A stretch of DNA of 64,000 nucleotides, taken from IMG/VR virus record IMGVR_UViG_3300047560_000604, positions 1 through 64,000 of that record. One strand, written 5' to 3'. The notes below the pieces were generated by a model. That model did not search any database and was not told where the DNA came from. It was given only the letters and a program-made list of their open reading frames with translations. Source of the stretch: a virus. The translations under genes and the position numbers were made by a program. Shown here piece after piece: positions 58,106-64,000 of the stretch (position 1 is the first letter of the stretch; each line of letters starts with the position of its first letter).

Positions 58106-58123
58106 CAATTAGGATATCTACAT

Positions 58124-58372
58124 ATGCAAAAGAAAACTCGCAGCTTGTTAGAGGAATTAGAGGCTATTGGTCAAAATCGTGATACTAAGCATATCATTGA
58201 AAGCCGTGCCCACAACATCATTACCAGTGCAATTAATCTAATAGAAATGATTAATAAACACTATGATTCAGAAAAAGCGCAAGTTTTAGAGCGCAAACTC
58301 CTCAGTGCAATCAAAGCCCGAGACCAGGGTAGATTCTCCAAAAGTCTGAGGAAGAATAATGAAGGCGAATGA
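58124..58372 (+). CDS. Conserved small T4-like phage protein
   Basis: 82 residues, all helical. ESRAHNIITSAINLIEMI, KAQVLERKLLSAIKARDQGRF, a pattern common near head genes of T4-like phages. Late promoter. Overlaps the next gene by 14 nt. Confidence 0.7.
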   Translation: MQKKTRSLLEELEAIGQNRDTKHIIESRAHNIITSAINLIEMINKHYDSEKAQVLERKLLSAIKARDQGRFSKSLRKNNEGE

Positions 58373-59153
58373 GTTTATCGTAGAGGGACCAGTAGACCAG
58401 ATACGTACAAGTATGTACCGTAATTTGGGCATTGGTGGTGACGCGGCAAATGAAGTGGCTGCAAAACAAAACTTTGTAGACCGCTTTATGCAACAAGTGA
58501 AGCAGAATCAAAAAGCATCAGCTACATCAGGAATGCCACTAGATGTGAACCAAATGGTTCAATCTTATCTAGGTCAATATGGCTGGGTAGTATCACCTGC
58601 ACAACAAGCAAAACTATCTCAGATGGCTGACGCCGTGGGTGGAGAACGAGGTTTAATGGGCGGCGCATCTATGTACGCTCCTAAGTTAAAACAGTTAGCT
58701 AATGCTATGTACATGATCGGTAGTCAACAGCTACGTGATCCTAAAACAGGATTAACGATTCAAGGTGCAGGTGGCCAAGGTGGTGGATCTGCCGGTGGAC
58801 AAGCTAGTGCGGCAGCAGAACCAGAGCAATTATCACCTGCGACAGAACAAATCGTACAAAGAATTCAAAAATTACTAGGTTCTGAGAACAACGATGACCT
58901 AGAAATAATCGCAAAAACTGCTATGCAAGTATTGTATAAGCAAAACCCAACTGCATATACTGAGTTGTACAAAGAGATTATGACCGGTGAGACTAAGAAG
59001 AAAGCTCGTTCTCCTGAAGATATCCGCAAAGTTAAACAAGCACGTGCGGCTAGAGTAGCAAATCGTTCAGCAGTACCCGGTTCTAAACCAGTAGCTGATA
59101 CCGGTGAAAACCCTAACATTGTTCAGGGTTACAATGAGTCTAGAAGAAGATAA
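58359..59153 (+). CDS. Head-associated protein with targeting-like N-terminus
   Basis: 264 residues. MKANEFIVEG has the same form as MRATEFISEA, with I-V-E as a possible prohead-protease site. A helical N-terminal domain, a Gly/Ala/Gln-rich linker (~131-145) and a basic C-terminal region (KKARSPEDIRKVKQARAARV). Probably internal to the capsid; not proven. Confidence 0.65.
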   Translation: MKANEFIVEGPVDQIRTSMYRNLGIGGDAANEVAAKQNFVDRFMQQVKQNQKASATSGMPLDVNQMVQSYLGQYGWVVSPAQQAKLSQMADAVGGERGLMGGASMYAPKLKQLANAMYMIGSQQLRDPKTGLTIQGAGGQGGGSAGGQASAAAEPEQLSPATEQIVQRIQKLLGSENNDDLEIIAKTAMQVLYKQNPTAYTELYKEIMTGETKKKARSPEDIRKVKQARAARVANRSAVPGSKPVADTGENPNIVQGYNESRRR

Positions 59154-60325
59154 TGTTTTCCCTACGTGAACTAACTGATAAGCTAAATGAACTTTCTATC
59201 GTTGAAGACGAAGAAGTTCTAGTAGAAGATAAGGGTCATTTGGATCATCCAGAAGACTTAATCTTTCTCGGTGGAAGCGCCGGCGCAACTAAAGCAGTAA
59301 ATGCAATTGTTGACACTGTAAAGAATCCAAAGAACGTTACTATCAAGTGGGATGGATATCCTGCGTTGATATTCGGTCGTGATGTTGAAGGTAAGTTTAG
59401 CATCATGGATAAGCACATGTTCAACAAGAAAGATGGTTCAGGACGTGTAGCATATAGCCCGCAAGCATTTAGAAAGTATGACTTGGCTCGTGGGGTAGAC
59501 CGATCAGACTTACATCGTTTGATTGCTATGATTTGGCCTGGTCTAGAAAAAGAAGCACAAGGCAAGGGATACTATTGGGGCGACTTGCTATTCAGTAATC
59601 CATTGCAAAACGACAATGGCTTATATAAGTTTAAAGCTAACCCTAACGGAATCACATATACAGTTGACGTAAATAGCGATGTGGGTAAGTTGCTTACTAG
59701 TAAGCAAGCTGGAATCGCTGTACATCAATATATCGATCCAAGTGCCCCTACGACAGACCAAGCAGTTCCGTTAAACGGTACTATTGGTCAACTTAGAAAC
59801 GATAGCAACGTTGCTATTGTGCCTAGCAAGATGCCGTTAACTCCCAAGTTAACACTATCTCAAGCGCAAGTAGCAAGATGTCAACAAGCTATTCAAAAGT
59901 ACGGTCCTGCAGTAGATAAAATGTTAAGTACTGCACCTCAAGCAAGATCAGGATTCGTGGGTTTGTTTACTGTCTATATCAATAGAAAAGTTGTATCTCG
60001 TAATCTCACTGGCTTGATGAAAGACTTCATGGCTTTCTTTAATACTCGTCCTATGACTGAATCAATGAAAGCTAAGTTAACTGAGCACTTCCGTCAGAAT
60101 AGAGAAGGATTAGCCGGCGCATTTGTCATCTGGAGTGAGATTTATAAGCTAAAAATGTCAGTTGTTAAACAACTAGACAAAGCAAGTAAAGCAAGTCCAG
60201 TGAAGGGCTATCTACAAGATGGTTCAGAGACACATGAAGGATTTGTTGCATACGGATTGAAGTTTGTTGATAGAATGGGCTTTTCTGCTCAGAATTTGGC
60301 TGCTAGAGCACCCGCAACTCCATGA
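59153..60325 (+). CDS. Ligase-like nucleotidyltransferase
   Basis: 390 residues from a TAATG overlap. VTIKWDGYPALIFGRD (~59-74) matches motif I (K-x-D-G) of ATP-dependent ligases; GYYWGDLLFS could be motif III-like and HEGFVAYGLKFVD motif IV-like (E-G-x-V), though their spacing is unusual. The Glu-rich N-terminus has I-V-E and L-V-E sites. It may join nucleic-acid ends, possibly inside the capsid or after injection. Family known in phages but uncharacterised. Confidence 0.7.
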   Translation: MFSLRELTDKLNELSIVEDEEVLVEDKGHLDHPEDLIFLGGSAGATKAVNAIVDTVKNPKNVTIKWDGYPALIFGRDVEGKFSIMDKHMFNKKDGSGRVAYSPQAFRKYDLARGVDRSDLHRLIAMIWPGLEKEAQGKGYYWGDLLFSNPLQNDNGLYKFKANPNGITYTVDVNSDVGKLLTSKQAGIAVHQYIDPSAPTTDQAVPLNGTIGQLRNDSNVAIVPSKMPLTPKLTLSQAQVARCQQAIQKYGPAVDKMLSTAPQARSGFVGLFTVYINRKVVSRNLTGLMKDFMAFFNTRPMTESMKAKLTEHFRQNREGLAGAFVIWSEIYKLKMSVVKQLDKASKASPVKGYLQDGSETHEGFVAYGLKFVDRMGFSAQNLAARAPATP

Positions 60326-60339
60326 TTTTTTCTTCCTGG

Positions 60340-60347
60340 CATAAATA
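60340..60347 (+). promoter_or_regulatory. Late promoter CATAAATA
   Basis: CATAAATA 46 nt before ATG 60394; AAAGGA is the ribosome-binding site. Confidence 0.6.
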
Positions 60348-60393
60348 ATAGTATGAATCTATATGATTCAAACATTATAAAGGAAATTATATC

Positions 60394-60786
60394 ATGGCAT
60401 ATACAGCACGTACACACGGTGACTTGAAACAAGTTGCTAACTTTGACACTCCAGACTACACAGTTGGTTCAGTTGACGCAGTAACTTCAGCAGTTACAGT
60501 TCAACCACAAGGTCCTAAGCTAGATTATTGCACTATCACTTCTGAAGTCGGTCACTTGACTGGTGCTGAAGTTAACGCTATCATCCAGACTTTGACTCAA
60601 TTGGCTACTGTTCACATCTATGAATTCACTACTGGTGGTACATACGATTCATTAGCAGTTGCATTCTACCCAACACAAGCATGGGGTGCAGACGTTACAG
60701 CTACTGGCGCTGGTACACTTGACGCTGCTGTTACAGCAGTTGCTGGTGCAGTTGCTATCACAGCTTCAGCTACATTCACAAACTAA
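60394..60786 (+). CDS. Small virion-type protein, Ala/Thr/Val-rich
   Basis: 130 residues, beta-rich, with codon use biased to frequent codons and its own promoter and terminator, suggesting high expression. HLTGAEVNAIIQTLTQLATVHIYEF in the middle; C-terminal AVTAVAGAVAIT. A capsid decoration or tail protein is plausible. Confidence 0.65.
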   Translation: MAYTARTHGDLKQVANFDTPDYTVGSVDAVTSAVTVQPQGPKLDYCTITSEVGHLTGAEVNAIIQTLTQLATVHIYEFTTGGTYDSLAVAFYPTQAWGADVTATGAGTLDAAVTAVAGAVAITASATFTN

Positions 60787-60807
60787 TTCAAACTTAGTGT
60801 GATTAAG

Positions 60808-60833
60808 AGCCCAAGAATTTCTTGGGCTTTTTT
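60808..60833 (+). terminator. Rho-independent terminator
   Basis: AGCCCAAG-AATTT-CTTGGGCT followed by TTTTT. Confidence 0.88.
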
Positions 60834-60838
60834 ACCTC

Positions 60839-60846
60839 TATAAATA
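60839..60846 (+). promoter_or_regulatory. Late promoter TATAAATA (perfect), leaderless class
   Basis: The exact T4 late consensus, followed by 4 nt (gtac) and ATG 60851. No Shine-Dalgarno. Confidence 0.7.
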
Positions 60847-60850
60847 GTAC

Positions 60851-61315
60851 ATGACATTTATGATTAGGTGCTATACGTTATTTGATACAGTGAATACAGG
60901 CGTCACTAGCCGTAGACCACCAGTTAACGGTGCCCCTTCTGAGATAGCACAATGGCAACTTGACCGCAATAGACAAGTAAACTATGATACAATTCTGCAA
61001 GTAGTATCACTCAGAGCACAACCGGAGAATATGTCTTCTGTTGTAACAACAAAGATAAATTTTAGAGATTTTGATAATTTTGGATTCTTATTTGAAGATG
61101 AGAAAGATCAATTATGTTATCAGTTTGACTTCACCATCAATCACAAAAACGTATTTTATGACGGTGTAACAGAATTGGGAGCATTGTACAATGATTGCAT
61201 TGACGTTCCCATGATAAAGACTGGAAATGAATGGGAAAAATTACCGTCATTTCTAGATATTAGTCCAGAGTTAAAAAATATCCATTTTGAGGTAGTAAGT
61301 TATGAAGAAGAATGA
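60851..61315 (+). CDS. Conserved T4-like phage protein (RCYTLFD)
   Basis: 154 residues. IRCYTLFDTVNTGVTSR, NRQVNYDTILQVVSLRAQP, INFRDFDNFGFLFE: a family widespread in aquatic T4-like phages near structural genes; function unknown. ATG 60860 is an alternative start. Late, predicted leaderless. Confidence 0.75.
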   Translation: MTFMIRCYTLFDTVNTGVTSRRPPVNGAPSEIAQWQLDRNRQVNYDTILQVVSLRAQPENMSSVVTTKINFRDFDNFGFLFEDEKDQLCYQFDFTINHKNVFYDGVTELGALYNDCIDVPMIKTGNEWEKLPSFLDISPELKNIHFEVVSYEEE

Positions 61316-61781
61316 ACGTGACATGTTTCAGATCCTAAAACGGATCTTGAGCAAAAATGAGATTGAACAACTATCCAACAAGCTAGTCATTGAAGACGGC
61401 AAGGGATATGAATTGTACGGTGAATACAGCATAAGACCGTCAGGTAATATGTATAAGACTATCAAATTTACTACGTTCACTGAACATAAGTTCTATAGCT
61501 TGAGAAATGCAGCAGTTTGGGTGTCACTAGACAAGACCAATCAGATAATAGACGCACAGCGAGTTTTGGAACTAGATAAAGTACTTGAGGGTGCTTTAAT
61601 CAATGCTGAAATTCACAGAAAATTGTATAAAAATACGAAAAGTTTAGAGGCAAAATCATTGTACTATGCTAAATTGCAAGAGGACAATACTAAGCGTCAG
61701 TACGTAGTTAACCAACTAGAAACTTACGTGAGCAAAGTCAAAGCGTGGCAGGAAAAATGCTTTAAAGAAGCCGCTAAATAA
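61302..61781 (+). CDS. Conserved phage protein, helical
   Basis: 159 residues, overlapping the upstream gene by 14 nt. RNAAVWVSLDKTN, NAEIHRKLYKNTKSLEAKSLYYAKLQEDNTKR pattern, ending in a coiled coil. I recognise it from T4-like phages near the preceding gene; function unknown. Confidence 0.7.
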   Translation: MKKNERDMFQILKRILSKNEIEQLSNKLVIEDGKGYELYGEYSIRPSGNMYKTIKFTTFTEHKFYSLRNAAVWVSLDKTNQIIDAQRVLELDKVLEGALINAEIHRKLYKNTKSLEAKSLYYAKLQEDNTKRQYVVNQLETYVSKVKAWQEKCFKEAAK

Positions 61782-61791
61782 TTTAATCAAT

Positions 61792-61799
61792 GATAAATA
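61792..61799 (+). promoter_or_regulatory. Late promoter GATAAATA
   Basis: GATAAATA 25 nt before ATG 61825; a second box GCTAAATA lies at 61773-61780. AGGAAA is the ribosome-binding site. Confidence 0.6.
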
Positions 61800-61824
61800 C
61801 TATATCAGTTCTTTAGGAAAAACC

Positions 61825-62556
61825 ATGAAACTAACCGAATTTAATTTAAGACCAACCACAGTTGCTAAAAAGGCACTGAAGGAGCATTTCAACACAAACC
61901 TCAATGTAGACAATATGAGTCTATATGACACACAGCGCATGATGCGTAAAGTTAGTGGCTTGATGAACGAAATGCGTCAAAAAAGCAATGGTCATGCTAC
62001 TGAGCAAAATCCAGCATACTTGAAACTAGTATTCATGGAGCAAGCTCTATCTCACCACTATGGTGAATTGAAAGCTCTTCCAATGTACAACACACGCATG
62101 GTTGTAGAAAACGAGCAAGTTGAGAAATCACAAGTTATCTTGGCTGCACAAGAAATGGTAGATGCTATGCAAAAGATGATTGAGCAAGTATCTGACATGT
62201 TAGTTAAGGAACTTCCAGCTGTCGTTGACGGAGTTAACTCAGAAGTTGGCACAAACGAAGGTGAACAATTCCAACAACAAGTTTCAGAAGCACTAACATC
62301 ATTGCAAGCTGCATTGAGCCAATCACAAGGCACTATGAAATCTGCTTTAGGTACAATCACTGGTCAAGGCGGTGGTATGGAAGGTGGTATGGACATGGGC
62401 GGCGATATGGCCGGTGGCATGGGTGACGAAATGGGCGACATGGGCGGTATGGGTGATGAGCTAGGTGGCGAACAACCAGACACAGAGTTACCAGAGCTTC
62501 CATCTGAGCCAGACGAATCATTGCCAGTAGGCGGTGCAGGACGTTCAGTACGTTAA
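61825..62556 (+). CDS. Possible prohead core/scaffold-type protein
   Basis: 243 residues. MKLTEFNLRPTT resembles the tagged N-termini. A helical body (~30-180) and a Gly/Met/Asp-rich tail with repeats GGDMAGGMGDEMGDMGGMGD. The acid-rich tail, helical body and late promoter fit a head-core role, but no homologue is clearly recognised. Confidence 0.6.
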   Translation: MKLTEFNLRPTTVAKKALKEHFNTNLNVDNMSLYDTQRMMRKVSGLMNEMRQKSNGHATEQNPAYLKLVFMEQALSHHYGELKALPMYNTRMVVENEQVEKSQVILAAQEMVDAMQKMIEQVSDMLVKELPAVVDGVNSEVGTNEGEQFQQQVSEALTSLQAALSQSQGTMKSALGTITGQGGGMEGGMDMGGDMAGGMGDEMGDMGGMGDELGGEQPDTELPELPSEPDESLPVGGAGRSVR

Positions 62557-62557
62557 T

Positions 62558-62893
62558 ATGAAACTGTTCGAATTTGCCGATAATGATCCGTTGCGTGTTA
62601 AGCTGGTTGCAGTAACTAACCAGCTCAAAGAACGTCTTGCAGGTCAGTCGGCTACAATGAGTACAGATGAGTTGTTAAACTTCTTAAAGCAAAACAACGT
62701 TGTACTTGACAAATCAGATTTATTTGATATCGTAAAAAAAGATCCGTTGAAAAACATTATTCACAATGTTAATAAAGATGAAGTAGTCTTTAAGGGTCAA
62801 GAAGGCGCAGAAGAAATGGGTTCAGAGCCCGGGGCTGACGAAAATGAAAAGATTCGACAGCAGTTAGCAAGTAAGCAAACTTCTAAACTTTAA
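62558..62893 (+). CDS. Small protein with MKLFEF N-terminus
   Basis: 111 residues from ATG 62558, one base after the upstream stop; a longer ORF from 62534 is rejected as it overlaps the preceding gene. MKLFEFADNDPLRVKLVAVTNQL, then STDELLNFLKQNNV; acidic C-terminus. Probably head-associated by context. Confidence 0.65.
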   Translation: MKLFEFADNDPLRVKLVAVTNQLKERLAGQSATMSTDELLNFLKQNNVVLDKSDLFDIVKKDPLKNIIHNVNKDEVVFKGQEGAEEMGSEPGADENEKIRQQLASKQTSKL

Positions 62894-62902
62894 CCAAAAG
62901 AG

Positions 62903-62931
62903 TTGTACTACGAAGAAATTTGTAGTACAAT
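62903..62931 (+). promoter_or_regulatory. Sigma70-type promoter, leaderless class
   Basis: TTGTAC, 17-nt spacer, TACAAT (62926-62931), 6 nt, ATG 62938. TTGTACTACG and the reverse TGTAGTACAA form an inverted repeat across the promoter (operator-like). Confidence 0.65.
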
Positions 62932-62937
62932 TTCCAT

Positions 62938-63624
62938 ATGTACAATCCCACTAAATTTAACTATGTCCCAATGTCTCGTGTAGAGATTGATGGGAAACGA
63001 AGATATGCCACACCCGATGGTGAAAAACTCCCGAGTGTAACTACTATCTTAGATGCAACTAAATCAGAAGATTCTAAGAAAGCTCTTATGGAATGGCGAA
63101 AGCGTGTTGGTCATCAGAAAGCGCAAGAGATAACAACAGAAGCCGCAGGACGAGGAACTCGTATGCACAAGTGGCTTGAGGATTATATCAAGACAGGAGT
63201 CTTAGGTGAACCAGGATCAAACCCATACTCAGTACAAAGTCATCGAATGGCTTATTCAATTATCAAGCAAGGTCTTAGCAACTGCGCTGAGTTCTGGGGT
63301 ACAGAAGTACCTCTTTATTTCCCTAAAGTCTATGCTGGAACGACTGATTTGGTCGGTGTGCATGATGGTAGTGAATGTATTATGGACCATAAACAGACTA
63401 ATAAGCCCAAGAAACGTGAGTGGATTGATGACTATTTTGTTCAACTTGCGGCTTACGCAACAGCACATAACGAGCTACATGGAACCAAAATCCGTAAAGG
63501 AGTCATTTTTATGTGTGATCCAAACGCTGTATATCAAGAGTTCATACTAGAAGGTGAAGAGTTTGACAAGTATGTTGACTTGTGGTTTCGTAAAGTAGAA
63601 CAGTACTATATGCAGTTCATCTAA
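62938..63624 (+). CDS. PD-(D/E)xK exonuclease (RecB/Cas4-like)
   Basis: 228 residues. GTRMHKWLEDY (motif I-type His), AGTTDLVGVHDG (Asp), CIMDHKQTNK (D-x-K) and DDYFVQLAAYATAH (Q-x3-Y) are the RecB-family nuclease motifs. May process DNA ends in recombination or degrade host DNA. Predicted leaderless. Confidence 0.87.
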   Translation: MYNPTKFNYVPMSRVEIDGKRRYATPDGEKLPSVTTILDATKSEDSKKALMEWRKRVGHQKAQEITTEAAGRGTRMHKWLEDYIKTGVLGEPGSNPYSVQSHRMAYSIIKQGLSNCAEFWGTEVPLYFPKVYAGTTDLVGVHDGSECIMDHKQTNKPKKREWIDDYFVQLAAYATAHNELHGTKIRKGVIFMCDPNAVYQEFILEGEEFDKYVDLWFRKVEQYYMQFI

Positions 63625-63629
63625 AACAT

Positions 63630-63637
63630 GATAAATA
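63630..63637 (+). promoter_or_regulatory. Late promoter GATAAATA
   Basis: GATAAATA 21 nt before ATG 63659. The bases just before the ATG read TATACT rather than a ribosome-binding site. Confidence 0.55.
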
Positions 63638-63658
63638 GTATAATTAACGGATTATACT

Positions 63659-64000
63659 ATGGCAATCGTACAAATATCAAAAATCATTCACCGCACTGGC
63701 GCAAACGTAGACTTACCTCAACTAGATATCGGTGAGATAGGTTTTGCAACAGATGAGCAACGAGTCTTTATCGGCAATGATCCTGAGATTGTTCCCCCAG
63801 TCGCAGTTGGGGCAACTACACAAACAGAAATTTTAACTCAAGCATCATCGCTTGACTTCTCACGTTTAAATGGTTCTAGCAACGCTACATTAGAATTAGC
63901 GGATGTAGCTACTGGTCAACTATTAGGAATCAACGTAACAGGTGACGTTACTAAAGTAATTAACGTTGGTGGTAATGTCGGTGGTCAAATCACATTAGGC
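63659..64000 (+). CDS. Tail fibre/virion protein, N-terminal part (cut by window edge)
   Basis: 114 codons remain open at the right edge. AIVQISKIIHRTGANVDLPQ, LDIGEIGFATDEQRVFIGND matches the N-terminal module of phage tropism-determinant and tail-fibre proteins (R-G...L..GEIG..TD..R.FIG). Late promoter upstream. Confidence 0.72.
   Translation, partial: MAIVQISKIIHRTGANVDLPQLDIGEIGFATDEQRVFIGNDPEIVPPVAVGATTQTEILTQASSLDFSRLNGSSNATLELADVATGQLLGINVTGDVTKVINVGGNVGGQITLG

Noticed and set aside
1-64000. Genome-wide recoding of UAG as a sense codon
   Set aside because: The TAG at 51179-51181 ends a family member exactly where its paralogues end, and read-through there meets another TAG soon after. 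Only one convincing internal amber was found.
1-64000. CRISPR arrays, attachment sites or insertion sequences
   Set aside because: No regularly spaced direct repeats with spacers, no integrase and no transposase were seen; the direct repeats at 27.4 kb are coding.

Overview
The window is a piece of a large, strictly lytic T4-like myovirus (low to moderate GC) that infects a Gram-negative bacterium. Recognised T4-type core genes are the large terminase, gp32 SSB, UvsX, UvsY, UvsW, gp61 primase, gp41 helicase, gp62 clamp-loader subunit, endonuclease VII, thymidylate synthase and DHFR. The i-spanin/o-spanin pair, a phage-encoded outer-membrane barrel, a secreted nuclease and a lipoprotein imply a Gram-negative host. 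A permuted tmRNA and a BPSL0761-type protein hint at a (beta)proteobacterial, perhaps freshwater, host; that last step is inference. There are no integration genes, CRISPR arrays or insertion sequences.

Layout. 1-2.9 kb: the end of a carbamoyltransferase and a long repeat protein with a glycosyltransferase-like tail. 2.8-4.0 kb: a frameshifted GIY-YIG homing endonuclease and a circularly permuted two-piece tmRNA. 4.0-8.1 kb: small accessory genes, an outer-membrane protein, a split rubrerythrin/rubredoxin pair, an amber-suppressor tRNA nested inside a reading frame, a gene with an in-frame amber codon at position 4, and a (p)ppGpp-hydrolase-like HD protein. 8.2-14.5 kb: a zinc-ribbon protein, a second GIY-YIG endonuclease, a glycosyltransferase-methyltransferase fusion and a Gly-rich tail adhesin. 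14.5-22.3 kb: Toprim protein, broken metallopeptidase, MoxR/VWA pair, DHFR, thymidylate synthase and an epimerase. 22.3-30.6 kb: spanins, secreted nuclease, virion fibre proteins and terminase. 30.6-38.9 kb: head-associated proteins, then the recombination block (gp32, UvsX, UvsY) and an AAA ATPase. 38.9-45 kb: small coupled genes, UvsW and gp62. 45-52.2 kb: a tandem array of about 22 tiny paralogous genes whose proteins end in a W-F-x-L-R-W type motif. 52.2-64 kb: HNH endonuclease, exonuclease, endonuclease VII, primase, helicase, then head, tail and scaffold-type genes and a RecB/Cas4-like nuclease.

Regulation is unusually legible. Late genes carry T4-style promoters of the form NATAAATA. 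Early or middle genes carry sigma70-type promoters. At eight sigma70 promoters the -10 hexamer lies exactly 6 nt before the ATG, and at several late promoters the box lies 4-5 nt before it, so the start codon should be the first transcribed base: a large set of predicted leaderless mRNAs. Elsewhere genes are tightly coupled through ATGA/TAATG overlaps, and in the small-gene arrays the conserved C-terminal codons of one gene supply the ribosome-binding site of the next.

The best candidates for undescribed biology are the permuted phage tmRNA, the suppressor tRNA together with the nearby amber-interrupted gene, the leaderless regulon, the expanded LRW family, and an N-terminal tag with an I/L-x-E cleavage-like site that may send several proteins, including the (p)ppGpp hydrolase, into the capsid.
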